Positions 27,109 through 36,728 of a stretch of 64,000 nucleotides of DNA are shown here, piece by piece (within the stretch, counting starts at the first letter, position 1; every line of letters begins with the position of its first letter). The notes beneath the pieces are model-generated. The model was not told the DNA's origin. It did no database searches and was given only the letters and a program-made list of their open reading frames with translations. Position numbers and translations under genes: made by a program. This DNA comes from Halopseudomonas bauzanensis (GTDB lineage Bacteria; Pseudomonadota; Gammaproteobacteria; Pseudomonadales; Pseudomonadaceae): NCBI RefSeq assembly GCF_900114735.1, contig NZ_FOUA01000001.1:756278-820277 (forward strand), read 5' to 3'.

Positions 27109-28479
27109 ATGCATAAGACAAAAGCGCGGCTCTACGGCGTTGCCCTGAGCATGCTGGCGACCGGGGCAGCAGCCCAGAGCCTCAGCCAGTCGGAGATAGA
27201 TCAGCTGAGCACCAACCTTACCCCCATTGGTGCGGAAAAGGCCGGCAATGCTGACGGCACCATCCCGGAGTGGACGGGCGGGTTGCCGCAGGACGCGGGC
27301 CAACCTCTGCCCAATCACTTCCTGGAAAACCCCTTCCAGGATGAACAGTCCGAGTTTGTGATCACCGCGAGCAACTACCAGCAATATAAAGACCAACTGA
27401 CACCCGGTCAGGTGGCGCTGTTCGAGCGCTATCCCGACTCCTTCCGCATGCCCATCTATCCGTCCAGACGTACCGTCGGTTACCCGCAGGCGGTCTACGA
27501 TCAGGTCAAAGAGACCGCCGGACAGGCCAGGTTGCTGAATGGTGGCGACGGTGTGGAAAACGTCAGGCCGGGCTCGTCTTTCATATTTCCGCTGCCCAAG
27601 TCAGGTGGCGAAGTGATCTGGAACCATATGACCCGCTATCGTTTGAATGCGCACCGCTGGTACATGCAGGTGATGCCGCAAACCAACGGTTCGTACACCT
27701 TGATCAAGCTGGAAGAGAATATCGGCTACCCCGAACAGATGCCGGATATCGACCCCACGACCATGCCCAACACCCTGCTGTTCTTCAAGCAGCAGATCAA
27801 CGCACCCGCGCGCCTGGCCGGTAATGTCCTGCTGGTTCACGATACGCTGGATCAGCTGAAAGAGCCGCGCATGGCCTGGGTTTACAATGCCGGCCAGCGG
27901 CGTGTACGCCGCGCTCCGCAGGTGTCTTATGATGGCCCGGGCAGCGCCTCCGATGGCATGCGTACCGTGGACAACTTCTCCATGTATAACGGCGCACCCG
28001 ACCGGTACAACTGGACGCTGGTCGGCAAGAAGGAAGTCTATCTTCCGTATAACTCCGCCAAACTGACCACTCCGGGCCTGAAATACGCAGACGTCATCAA
28101 GGCCGGACACATCAATCCGGAGCATGCGCGCTTCGAGCTGCATCGCGTCTGGGAAGTACAGGGCAACGTGAAGGACGGACAGCGGCACATCTACAGCCAG
28201 CGAAATTTCTTCATCGACGAGGATTCATGGATGATTGGCCTGGCGGATCACTATGATGGCCGGGGCGCGCTATGGCGTGTGGCTGAAGGACACCTCAGCT
28301 TCAATTACCAGTACCAGATTCCCGGTTATGCCCTGGAAACCCTGTATGACATTATTGCCGGCCGCTACATAGCCCTTGGCATGTACACCGAGGAAGCCTC
28401 TGCCCCACAACTCGACGGCACACCGCCCACTTACAACCAATTTACCCCTGCTGCCTTGCGCGCTGCCGGCGTACGCTGA
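27109..28479 (+). CDS. DUF1329 domain-containing exported protein
   Basis: 456 residues from ATG 27109, which follows GGAGAAAG. There is a Sec signal peptide ending near GAAAQS. The body is the DUF1329 beta-rich fold seen in many Pseudomonas proteins (NADGTIPEWTGGL, then FMYNTGQ-like AWVYNAGQRRVRRAPQVSYD). Members are thought to act at the outer membrane in a LolB-like way, and often sit beside genes for hydrophobic-substrate catabolism. Its placement divergent to the arylsulfatase fits that pattern; a role in handling hydrophobic substrates is inference. Confidence 0.88.
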   Translation: MHKTKARLYGVALSMLATGAAAQSLSQSEIDQLSTNLTPIGAEKAGNADGTIPEWTGGLPQDAGQPLPNHFLENPFQDEQSEFVITASNYQQYKDQLTPGQVALFERYPDSFRMPIYPSRRTVGYPQAVYDQVKETAGQARLLNGGDGVENVRPGSSFIFPLPKSGGEVIWNHMTRYRLNAHRWYMQVMPQTNGSYTLIKLEENIGYPEQMPDIDPTTMPNTLLFFKQQINAPARLAGNVLLVHDTLDQLKEPRMAWVYNAGQRRVRRAPQVSYDGPGSASDGMRTVDNFSMYNGAPDRYNWTLVGKKEVYLPYNSAKLTTPGLKYADVIKAGHINPEHARFELHRVWEVQGNVKDGQRHIYSQRNFFIDEDSWMIGLADHYDGRGALWRVAEGHLSFNYQYQIPGYALETLYDIIAGRYIALGMYTEEASAPQLDGTPPTYNQFTPAALRAAGVR

Positions 28480-28554
28480 TCGACCGGGGGTCGTATTCCC
28501 CGGATGATCCGCCGACTTGCTAGAATAGGCTCCTTTCATCCCGGGAATCGGCAC

Positions 28555-29418
28555 ATGGATATCAGTCTGGCCCGCACCTTTCTGGAGATCGTCCGCTGCG
28601 GCAGCTTTGTCGCGGCAGCGGAGCGGTTGCATGTCACCCAGGCTGCCATCACCTCGCGCATCCAGAGCCTGGAAAGCCAGCTCAACTGCACCCTATTCAT
28701 CCGCAACCGCTCCGGCGCCAGGCTGACGGTCGACGGCGAGGCGTTCATTACCCATGCCACGCAGATGATCCAGGCCTGGGACAATGCCCAGCGCGACCTG
28801 CCGCTGCTGAAAGGTTTCAGTGATGTGCTGCACATTGGTGGTGAGGCCAGTCTGTGTACGCCACTGATTCTGGATTGGGTGCGTGCGCTGCGCCGGGAAA
28901 TTCCAGAACATTCGGTGCGCGCCGAGATCGGCGACAGCAGCACCCTTATGCAACGCGTCGAACAGGGCTCGCTGGATGCGGCGCTGGTGTATCAACCGGA
29001 GTACCTGCCCGGCCTGCAGGTGGAAGAACTGCTGGAAGAAAAGCTCATCCAGGTGAGCCTGCCCGGCCAGCCGGAGCCCTACGTCTACATCGACTGGGGC
29101 GAAGGCTTCCGGCGCCAGCACGACGCCGCCCTGCCCGACAAGGCCCGCGCCCCGGTCGCCTTCAACCTGGGCCCGCTGGCATTGCAATACATCCTTGAAG
29201 CCGGCGGCTCGGGCTACTTCCGCAGTCGGGTTGTCCAGAGCTATATCGACAATGGTTTGTTGGAGCCGGTCAACATGGCGCCGGAGTTCAGCTTTCCGAC
29301 TTATCTGGTGTATTCGCGCCAGCGGGAATCGGCCATCCTCGACCAGGCGCTGAAACTGCTGCGCTCCCTCGCCCATACCAATCAGGATTGGTCCCAGCGC
29401 TGGGATCCGATGATCTGA
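28555..29418 (+). CDS. LysR-family transcriptional regulator
   Basis: 287 residues from ATG 28555. The N-terminal winged helix shows FLEIVRCGSFVAAAERLHVTQ (about 8-28), followed by AITSRIQSLE. The C-terminal periplasmic-binding-like effector domain follows. It lies 75 bases after the DUF1329 gene and 115 bases before the MFS gene on the same strand. Possible targets are these neighbours. The inducer is unknown. Confidence 0.92.
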   Translation: MDISLARTFLEIVRCGSFVAAAERLHVTQAAITSRIQSLESQLNCTLFIRNRSGARLTVDGEAFITHATQMIQAWDNAQRDLPLLKGFSDVLHIGGEASLCTPLILDWVRALRREIPEHSVRAEIGDSSTLMQRVEQGSLDAALVYQPEYLPGLQVEELLEEKLIQVSLPGQPEPYVYIDWGEGFRRQHDAALPDKARAPVAFNLGPLALQYILEAGGSGYFRSRVVQSYIDNGLLEPVNMAPEFSFPTYLVYSRQRESAILDQALKLLRSLAHTNQDWSQRWDPMI

Positions 29419-29533
29419 ACCTGGCTTGCCGCAGCTTGCGATGAGCCAATAACAGACCTAGAATACGCCTCGCCCGCAGCAGGCTAACTCCCTCTAGCCC
29501 GCCGGCCTCCTTCCCCATCTGGTTCTGCTTTTC

Positions 29534-30727
29534 ATGACAATGTCGAATACCGCCCACCAGGGCAGCTGGCTCAGCGTTGTTGCGCTGGCCCTGGCTGCAT
29601 TCATATTCAATACCACCGAATTCGCCCCGGTGGCGCTGCTCAGCGACATCGGCGCCAGCTTCGGGATGCAACCCGAACAGGTCGGCCTGATCCTCACCAT
29701 CTACGCCTGGCTGGTCGCACTGATGTCGCTGCCGCTGATGCTGCTGACGCGCAATATCGAGCGTCGCCGGCTGCTGATGGGAGTCTTCATTCTGTTCATC
29801 ATCAGCCATCTGCTGTCATTCGTGGCCTGGAGCTACGAGGTGCTGGTGATCAGCCGCGTCGGGATTGCCCTGGCCCATGCCGTGTTCTGGAGTATCACCG
29901 CTTCGCTGGCGGTTCGCGTCGCCCCGCCGGGACGGGAAGCGCAAGCCCTGGGACTGCTAGCCACAGGCACCACCCTGGCCATGGTGCTGGGCATCCCGTT
30001 GGGTCGACTGGTCGGTGAAATGGTCGGCTGGCGAGTCACCTTCCTGGGCGTCGCCATGATCGCCCTGCTGACCATGGTCGCCCTGGCGCGCATGCTGCCG
30101 TTGCTGCCGAGCCAGAACAGCGGTTCGCTCAGCAGCCTGCCGGTATTGATCAAGCGCCCGGCACTGATGGTGGTCTATGGCCTGGTAGTCATCTGTGTAA
30201 CCGCCCAGTTCACCGCCTACAGCTACATAGAACCCTTTGCCCGGGACATTGCCGGTCTGTTCGGCAACCAGATCACCGGGTTGCTGCTGGTATTCGGTGG
30301 TGCCGGTCTGTTCGGCGCGCTGATCTTCAGTCGCTGCAGCCCCTTCTATCCGCGCAGCGTGCTGGTCGGCAGCATGTTCGCCCTGACCTTCTGCCTGTTG
30401 CTGCTGTTGGCGTCGGCCACGAATATCTGGACCCTGGGTATTCTGTGCTTCGTATGGGGTGCGGCTATTCTCGGATTGACGCTGGCATTGCAATCCCGCG
30501 TTCTGCGCATCGCCTCGGATGCTACTGATGTGGCCATGTCGCTGTTTTCCGGCCTGTACAATCTGGGCATCGGCGCTGGCGCGCTGCTTGGCAGCCAGGT
30601 GACCACGCATATGGGCCTGGCAAATGTCGGCTTGGTCGGCGGCGTGCTGGGCCTCGGCGGCCTGCTCATCTGCCTCACCGCCCTGTGGCGCCTGCCGCCG
30701 CAGATGCCGGTGACCCAGGCGGCATAA
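29534..30727 (+). CDS. sotB: MFS sugar/drug efflux transporter, SotB-like
   Basis: 397 residues, 12 membrane segments. [18 protein letters not shown] near residue 27 and a [15 protein letters not shown] second helix are characteristic of the SotB/AraJ branch of the DHA1 family, with [14 protein letters not shown] in helix 4. It is an inner-membrane proton-driven exporter; SotB members export sugars or sugar analogues. No strong ribosome site precedes either ATG at 29534 or 29540, so the start is uncertain by two codons. Confidence 0.82.
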   Translation: MTMSNTAHQGSWLSVVALALAAFIFNTTEFAPVALLSDIGASFGMQPEQVGLILTIYAWLVALMSLPLMLLTRNIERRRLLMGVFILFIISHLLSFVAWSYEVLVISRVGIALAHAVFWSITASLAVRVAPPGREAQALGLLATGTTLAMVLGIPLGRLVGEMVGWRVTFLGVAMIALLTMVALARMLPLLPSQNSGSLSSLPVLIKRPALMVVYGLVVICVTAQFTAYSYIEPFARDIAGLFGNQITGLLLVFGGAGLFGALIFSRCSPFYPRSVLVGSMFALTFCLLLLLASATNIWTLGILCFVWGAAILGLTLALQSRVLRIASDATDVAMSLFSGLYNLGIGAGALLGSQVTTHMGLANVGLVGGVLGLGGLLICLTALWRLPPQMPVTQAA

Positions 30728-30835
30728 GCCGACGCGGATTTTTGGCGCCGGCGGCCCAGCGCTGCCGACGCCCTTTGCCTTTCAGAATACGCAAGACCTT
30801 GGAAGGTCGAGCGAGCCCAGGTTCTACGTCCTAAC

Positions 30836-32149
30836 CTACTCCTCCCGCCCTCGCAACAAGTCCGCCAACGCCGCCAAAGCCGGAATACTCAACGGCATCG
30901 TCTGCGCACTGCTGGCAATCGGATGCGAGGACAGCCGCACCATCACCATCCCCACCGTCGGGTTGATGTGGATCATCTGGCCATGCACACCCAGCGCTTC
31001 AAAGGCGCCATCCGGGTTGTGGCTGATCCACCACTGGTTGCGATAGGAATACCCCGGCTGGAAATCGCGGCCGGCCGCCTTGAACTTATCCCGGTCGCCA
31101 CCCTCACGGATCTTTTCGATTGCCGCGGCGCTGATGATCTGCTGGCCGTTGAATTCACCGCCCAGCCTGACCATCTCCGCAAACCGCGCCAGATCCCGCA
31201 ACGTCACGTTCAGACCCGCGCCCGCCCACTCGGCCCCCTTGGAGTCGAGCAGCATATACGCATCCTCTTCAGTCCCCAGCTTGCGCCACAGACGTTGCTC
31301 AATCAACGCAGCGGTGGACATGCCAGTCACCCGCCGCAGAATCCAGCCCAGCACCTCGGTGTGGGTGGTGCGATAGCGAAACGATTGCCCATGTTCATCC
31401 ACACCGGCAGCAATGGTGGGCAGATAACTGTACAGGTCCCGCGCGCCCGGGTAGTCATGGGGCACCGGCCCCATACCCGCGGCCAGCGAATACTTGACTA
31501 CATCGGAATTGCGATCAGCATAAACCTCGCTGTAATCGATATCCGCAGTCATATCCAGCACCTGCTGCACCGTCGCCCCACGCCAACCGCTGTTTTCCAG
31601 CTCTGGCAGATAGCCCGTGACCAGCGCCGCAGGATCCAGCTCGCCTTCTTCGATCAACTGTGTAGCCAGCAGCCCCACAAAGGACTTGGTCACCGACCAG
31701 AGAATATGCGGCTCATCCTCGGGCACGCCCGCTTGATAGCGCTCAAACAGGACCTTGCCGTGCTGCATGATCAGCACGCCATCAACATAGGTCGAATCCA
31801 GATATTGCCCGAAGCTCATCTGTTCACCATCAGGGCCGGTGAAAGTCAGATCGGCAATCTGCTGCTCCATCCCCTCGGCCTGCGGCAACACGGAAACAGC
31901 TTCATGACCACGCGCCACCCGCCGCGAAGGAAACAGCTCCCGCGCATGATGGAAACTCCACCGCGGATTGGGGTAAGGCCGCATGAAACCCGCCTGGGTT
32001 ATCTGCTTATCGGCGGCTGGCGGGAAGCCCTGCATCAATTGCAGGTGGTCGGTACGTACTGACTTGGGATCGGGCAGGTCGGCTGCAATACCCTGTGCAG
32101 ACAATAATACAGTGGTCAATGTCACCCCCAATATCGCTGATTTTTTCAT
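30836..32149 (-). CDS. Exported serine hydrolase, 6-aminohexanoate-dimer hydrolase/beta-lactamase-like
   Basis: 437 residues with a signal peptide (ILGVTLTTVLLSAQGIAA). Residues about 85-430 form a class C beta-lactamase fold: SxxK in LWSVTKSFVG, the tyrosine motif Y-S-E in DIDYSEVY, and late VHGQMIHINP. Closest in feature to NylB-type 6-aminohexanoate-dimer hydrolases, which act on linear amides and esters. The true substrate is unknown. It stands alone on the minus strand with AT-rich sequence upstream (32150-32279) likely to hold its promoter. Confidence 0.85.
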   Translation of the reverse strand: MKKSAILGVTLTTVLLSAQGIAADLPDPKSVRTDHLQLMQGFPPAADKQITQAGFMRPYPNPRWSFHHARELFPSRRVARGHEAVSVLPQAEGMEQQIADLTFTGPDGEQMSFGQYLDSTYVDGVLIMQHGKVLFERYQAGVPEDEPHILWSVTKSFVGLLATQLIEEGELDPAALVTGYLPELENSGWRGATVQQVLDMTADIDYSEVYADRNSDVVKYSLAAGMGPVPHDYPGARDLYSYLPTIAAGVDEHGQSFRYRTTHTEVLGWILRRVTGMSTAALIEQRLWRKLGTEEDAYMLLDSKGAEWAGAGLNVTLRDLARFAEMVRLGGEFNGQQIISAAAIEKIREGGDRDKFKAAGRDFQPGYSYRNQWWISHNPDGAFEALGVHGQMIHINPTVGMVMVRLSSHPIASSAQTMPLSIPALAALADLLRGREE

Positions 32150-32279
32150 GACGTAACTCGTTTAATTAATTATTTTTCTTTCTCAGAGACTATCCAAGTA
32201 AACACGCTACTACCAACGCCAGTGATTACATTCGACTCGTGAATATCGGCTGATTGAAGAGCTATGCGAAGGAGCGAAC

Positions 32280-33020
32280 TCAGACGCCACTCCATCCCAC
32301 CAACAGATCCCCCGTCCCCCTTACATCCTGCCGCGTACTCCCTATCACCCGCACCGCCTGCGCCGCCCGCTCCGGCTGAAACACAAAACAAGCCCCAGCG
32401 CGTGCCCGCATGGCTACCCCCGCGTTGGGGATCAGGTCCAGGTCAAACCCCTTGCTCGCCGCCACCATCACCGCCCGTCGCTGTACGAACAGGGCTTCCA
32501 GCATCTGGTCATCCAGGTGCTCGTCCGCCCACGGCATGACGCTGCGCAGGTCTTGTTGATTACACTGATCCTCGCTGTCGATTACCGTGCCACGCAGGCG
32601 CCAGTCGAGTAATTTTTCATCATCCAGCCAGAGCTGGGCGTGACGGTACTCGTGCATCGCGCCGACCACCTTGGCGACGTATTCCCGCCTCCCCGGTCGC
32701 AGTGCCTGGGAGAGGGCCACCATCAGCAGGTCATATTGATGCGTGCATTGCTGCTTGCTGTCGATATCCGGCAGGTTGATGGCGATGCGTTGGCGCAGGG
32801 GCTGACCAACGAAGGCCTGCAGTTGCCGCTCTGCCTCAGGGCAGAGGGTCCAGGGCGTACGTCGGGCGGTGCTGGCCACTGAGGTGATGCACTCACCATC
32901 GTGACCCAGCTGTAACACGAAATAATGGTGCTCATCCTCCATGGCAACCCGGCATTCGGTCGGGCTTGCATCAAAAATCACCCGGCGGAAGAAAACGTGG
33001 GGGGAGTCCAGCTCTTGCAT
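32280..33020 (-). CDS. DUF2889 domain-containing protein
   Basis: 246 residues from ATG 33020, preceded by GAGG at correct spacing; an in-frame TTG at 33032 would add four residues. The N-terminal part is DUF2889-like (VAMEDEHHYFVLQLGHD, RRTPWTLCPEA). The C-terminal part carries FVQRRAVMVAASKGFDLD. Function is unknown; family members are often near catabolic genes in Pseudomonas and relatives. It is divergent from the GST-family gene across a 247-base spacer in which no clear promoter was assigned. Confidence 0.78.
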   Translation of the reverse strand: MQELDSPHVFFRRVIFDASPTECRVAMEDEHHYFVLQLGHDGECITSVASTARRTPWTLCPEAERQLQAFVGQPLRQRIAINLPDIDSKQQCTHQYDLLMVALSQALRPGRREYVAKVVGAMHEYRHAQLWLDDEKLLDWRLRGTVIDSEDQCNQQDLRSVMPWADEHLDDQMLEALFVQRRAVMVAASKGFDLDLIPNAGVAMRARAGACFVFQPERAAQAVRVIGSTRQDVRGTGDLLVGWSGV

Positions 33021-33267
33021 GGCACGCCTCAATGTCTGTTTTTATTGGTCGGCATTGTCGCCCAGAATGTCTCAGTCATAGACAGCCTACCCGTTTATCG
33101 ACTAGTCCAGAAGGCTGATTCGCCACATCAATACCTTACAAAAACAGAACAATCCCTACAGCTTCGGTCGTCTTCTGGCGTGTTTCTATCTATACAATCA
33201 CTCATTCGGGTCTGGTTCAGCACTGCCGAGTAACCGACAATCCATGCAGACATCACGGAGAACAAGC

Positions 33268-34374
33268 ATGCATAAACTGATCGGCGCGCCAGTTTCACTT
33301 TATACCGGCAAGGTACGCTGCTATCTGCAATTCAAGGGCATCAGCTTTGAAGAAGTTTTGTCCACGCCGCAGATTTTCAAGGAGTTGATCATTCCCCGAA
33401 CCGGGGTGCGTTATATTCCGGTGCTGGTGACGCCGGATGACCAGGTAATTCAGGACTCCACCGAAATCATCGACCATCTGGAACATCATTTCTCAAACAG
33501 GTCAGTGTACCCAGCCGGTCCTTGTCAGCGGCTGGTTGCGCTGCTGCTGGAAGTTTACGGTGATGAATGGCTGGTTAATCCCGCCATGCTCTATCGCTGG
33601 AAGATCGAGGAAAACCGCGAGTTTGCCATTCAGGAATTCGGTCGCACTCGCCTGCCCGGCGCCAGCGCGGAAGAGCAATATGCCGCTGGACTGGAGGCAT
33701 CCGGCCCCTTTGCCGGCGCCCTACCCCGTCTGGGCATCACCGATCATTCCCGCGCTGCCATCGAGCAAAGTTATCTGTCGCTGCTCGATGAACTGAACAT
33801 CCACTTCAGCGATCATGACTATCTACTCGGCGATCAGCCCTGCATCGGCGACTTCGGCCTGATTGGCCCCCTGTATGCCCACCTCTATCGCGACCCTGCT
33901 TCCGGATGCTTGATGCGCGAGCGCGCGCCGCAGGTAGCGTGCTGGGTTGAGCGCATGATCAGTCCGGACGCAAGCAGCCATGACGGCGGCTTTCTGCCGA
34001 ATGATCAGGTACCGGAAACGCTATTGCCCATCATCAACCGGATGTTCGATGAACAGGTACCCGTACTGCTGGAAACCGCTCGGCAACTGAAAGAATGGAC
34101 CGAGGCCAACCCCGACGCCGAGGATATTCCCCGCGCTATCGGTACGCTGCGCTATCGGCTGGGTGACATGGAGGAAGAGCGACTGGTGTTTCCGTATAAC
34201 CTATGGATGTGGCAGCGCGCCCATGATTTCTATGGCGAACTCACTGGCGATCATCGCGCGGGGATAACTGCGATACTTAACGACGCGCAGATCCATGCTC
34301 TCGCCACTCCGTTGTCCGTTCGGTTACAGCGGCGGAATAACAAACTGAAGCGCCATACAGAATCGGGGCAGTAA
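33268..34374 (+). CDS. Glutathione S-transferase family protein, long form
   Basis: 368 residues from ATG 33268 (ACGGAG upstream). The N-terminal thioredoxin-like domain (1-80) shows SLYTGKVRCYLQFKGI, the cis-proline of GVRYIPVLVTPDD, and the glutathione-binding DSTEIIDHLE. A helical C-terminal domain follows, with DYLLGDQPCIGDFGLIGPL (about 190-208). It is longer than the usual 200-220 residues because of an extra helical region of about 130 residues after position 235. It could be a detoxification enzyme or a redox-binding protein; the substrate is unknown. Confidence 0.85.
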   Translation: MHKLIGAPVSLYTGKVRCYLQFKGISFEEVLSTPQIFKELIIPRTGVRYIPVLVTPDDQVIQDSTEIIDHLEHHFSNRSVYPAGPCQRLVALLLEVYGDEWLVNPAMLYRWKIEENREFAIQEFGRTRLPGASAEEQYAAGLEASGPFAGALPRLGITDHSRAAIEQSYLSLLDELNIHFSDHDYLLGDQPCIGDFGLIGPLYAHLYRDPASGCLMRERAPQVACWVERMISPDASSHDGGFLPNDQVPETLLPIINRMFDEQVPVLLETARQLKEWTEANPDAEDIPRAIGTLRYRLGDMEEERLVFPYNLWMWQRAHDFYGELTGDHRAGITAILNDAQIHALATPLSVRLQRRNNKLKRHTESGQ

Positions 34375-34397
34375 GCTGCCCCGTTTGCCGATGACTT

Positions 34398-34838
34398 TCA
34401 GCCTTTCAGCACGTAAGCCAGAATCTCCACCACCTGCTCCGTGGTCGTCGCCCAGGCCATCGCCGCAGCATCAACTTCTTTCAGCGGGTGGACAATGTCC
34501 TCGGCATGCAGGGTGACGTAGGGTGTACCCAGCGCAGCGCAGTAACCGGCATCGAAGGCGGCATTCCACTGCTTGTATTTATCTCCAAAGCGCACCACCA
34601 CCAGATCGCTCTGCTCGATCAACGTCTTGGTGCGGATCGCGTTGACCTTGGCTGATTTGTGGTCGCGCCAGAAGGCATTGTCTTCCGCACCCAGATGGTC
34701 ACCCGCCGCGTCGCTGGCGTCGTGATTGATCACCGCCGAAGTGAAAACGACATCCAGGCCCTTGGCCTCAGCGCCGCGCTGAATCTCATCGCGCCAATCG
34801 GTATGAATTTCGCCGGAAAGATAAACGTAAAAGGACAT
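34398..34838 (-). CDS. ytoQ: YtoQ-family protein
   Basis: 146 residues from ATG 34838, which has a GCGGAGG site; the frame continues upstream without one. SFYVYLSGEIHTDWR at the start and DLVVVRFGDKYKQWNAAFDA in the middle are the family signature, a nucleoside deoxyribosyltransferase-like fold. Enzyme activity has not been defined for YtoQ. It is convergent with the GST-family gene. Confidence 0.88.
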   Translation of the reverse strand: MSFYVYLSGEIHTDWRDEIQRGAEAKGLDVVFTSAVINHDASDAAGDHLGAEDNAFWRDHKSAKVNAIRTKTLIEQSDLVVVRFGDKYKQWNAAFDAGYCAALGTPYVTLHAEDIVHPLKEVDAAAMAWATTTEQVVEILAYVLKG

Positions 34839-35017
34839 GGAGCCTCCGCTAGCAAAAGGCCCGACCATACCAGAGGCACCGGCAAAGGCAAAACAGCGGC
34901 CTGCTTGTGAATCCATTATTCGCACGGCGCAAAAATTTCTTAACAGACGCAGGGCATCATCTATCAGCAAACCTCCATCCAGTGGAGGGCTGTTCCGCCA
35001 TTACAGGGAGTTACACG

Positions 35018-36352
35018 TTGAAAACCACCTCAGGGCTGCGAGCCCGATTAGTAAAGTTATCGCTTGCCGGGCTTGTCTGCCTTTCTTTTCCAAGCATCGC
35101 CGCACCACTGCAACTACAGATCAATGGCTCCAACACCATAGGCGCTCAGTTGGCACCCCTGCTGGTTGAAGGCATGTTGAAAGAGTCAGGCGCTACGGAT
35201 ATTGATATACAGCTCGATGCCGAACCGCAGGAACACCGCATCACCGCCGTCAGCGCTCAGGGCGAATCGATCGAAATCAGTCTGAACGCACATGGCTCTA
35301 CCACAGGCTTTACCGGGCTGATCGACCGCACAGGGCAGATCGCAGCATCGTCCCGGCCGATCAAGGACAGTGAAGTCACAGCACTGAAAAATGCCGGAAA
35401 CATGCTCAGCAAGGAAGCAGAGCAGGTCATCGGCCTGGATGGCCTGGCGGTCATCATGCACCCGGAAAACCCGCTCGATAGCCTCAATGTCGAACAGATT
35501 GCCCGGATATTTTCCGGCCAGGTCTCCGATTGGGCGCAGCTAGGCGGGCGCCAGGGTAAAATCAAGGTACACGCCAGGGACGGTAACTCGGGGACCTGGG
35601 AGACCTTCAGGGATCTGGTGCTGAAACCCAATCAGGTGGATCTGCTCGCAGATGCCCACCGCTACGAATCCAACGCAGACCTGTCCCGGGCCGTCAGCAG
35701 TGATCGCAATGCTGTCGGCTTTGTTGGCCTGGCCTATATACAGGAAGCCAAGGCGCTGTCCATCACCGCTGGTGACTCCCGCCCCATGTACCCCAGCAAA
35801 GCGCTGGTAGCCACAGAGGATTACCCACTGGCCCGCCGGCTGTATATGTACATCAGCCCCGAGGAAACCAACCCGCTGGCACTGGGGTTAATTGCCTTCA
35901 CCCAGAGCAAGGCCGGGCAGGATATCGTGGACCAGGTGGGCTTTGTCGGCCAGAACATCACAGCCGCTCGGATCGCGCCGCAGCCCTATATGCCGGACGA
36001 CTACCGCAAACTGGCCGAAGAAGCGCACCGCCTGTCGGTCAATATCCGCTTCAGTGAAGGCAGCGCCCGACTGGATAACAAGGCCTGGCAGGACATCGAC
36101 CGCCTGCTCGAATATCTGCAGACTGAAAACAAGACCGAGTACAAGGTGGTCCTGGTAGGCTTTGGCGACCCAAGAAGCAGAGGCGCCGAACTACTGTCGC
36201 GCTTGCGAGCCAGAACGGTCAGCGCCGCGCTGGCCGGCCGCGGCATCTTCGTCAAGGACGTTATGGGCATCGGCGATGACCTGCCGGTGGCTGCCAATAC
36301 CCATGATGATGGTCGAAACAAGAACCGGCGCGTGGAACTCTGGGTGTACTGA
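35018..36352 (+). CDS. Phosphate-binding (PstS-like) and OmpA-like hybrid exported protein
   Basis: 444 residues from a TTG at 35018, chosen because AGGGAG sits seven bases upstream and a signal peptide (VKLSLAGLVCLSFPSIAA) follows at once. Residues about 28-320 are a periplasmic phosphate-binding domain (INGSNTIG, STTGFTGLI, GNSGTWETFRDLVL). Residues about 345-444 are an OmpA-like peptidoglycan-binding domain with IRFSEGSARLDN and the C-terminal NRRVELWVY. It would be periplasmic, held to the cell wall. No pst transporter genes are nearby, so it may be a sensor or an adhesion/stress protein, not an uptake component. Confidence 0.85.
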   Translation: MKTTSGLRARLVKLSLAGLVCLSFPSIAAPLQLQINGSNTIGAQLAPLLVEGMLKESGATDIDIQLDAEPQEHRITAVSAQGESIEISLNAHGSTTGFTGLIDRTGQIAASSRPIKDSEVTALKNAGNMLSKEAEQVIGLDGLAVIMHPENPLDSLNVEQIARIFSGQVSDWAQLGGRQGKIKVHARDGNSGTWETFRDLVLKPNQVDLLADAHRYESNADLSRAVSSDRNAVGFVGLAYIQEAKALSITAGDSRPMYPSKALVATEDYPLARRLYMYISPEETNPLALGLIAFTQSKAGQDIVDQVGFVGQNITAARIAPQPYMPDDYRKLAEEAHRLSVNIRFSEGSARLDNKAWQDIDRLLEYLQTENKTEYKVVLVGFGDPRSRGAELLSRLRARTVSAALAGRGIFVKDVMGIGDDLPVAANTHDDGRNKNRRVELWVY

Positions 36353-36480
36353 GCCGCCCGGCATCAAGTTGGCAGAACCGCGCATAATCAGGGTTACAAC
36401 GATTGCATTTTCTGGCAATGTAGCGCCCATGACTCCGCACCGCGTCGCCAGATTGCGCACCCGGGGCGGGTCAATGTGAT

Positions 36481-36670
36481 ATCGGGAGAGACTGCCGGCT
36501 TGATCCGCCGCAGCGCCGAAGGAGCAACCGCCCCGGAAACTCTCAGGCAAACGGACCGCTATCACCGGTAAACTCTGAAGAGCCGCCCGTTACGTCGTCG
36601 GGCGCACCGAAGGAGCAAGCGGCAGCGCATGGCGCCGCCGTGAAACTCTCAGGTCCAGAACAGAGGGGGC
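36481..36670 (+). promoter_or_regulatory. Tandem glycine riboswitch
   Basis: Two glycine aptamers lie in series. Each has the conserved core CCGAAGGAGCAA (36516-36527; 36607-36618) followed by CTCTCAGG (36540-36547; 36646-36653). The first begins GGGAGAG near 36484 and the second closes with CAGAGGGGG near 36669. They fill most of the 376-base gap 36353-36728. The dadA-type gene starts 59 bases after the second aptamer. Tandem glycine riboswitches usually switch on genes for glycine breakdown. Confidence 0.95.
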
Positions 36671-36728
36671 GCTCGCCGCGCATGGTGCGCACGGGCCTCA
36701 ATCCCCTGACGTTACTGGAGCTACAACA

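Noticed and set aside
30740..30780. Terminator hairpin after the SotB-like gene
   Set aside because: The GGCGCCGGCG/CGCTGCCGACGCC pairing is imperfect with several mismatches and no T run.
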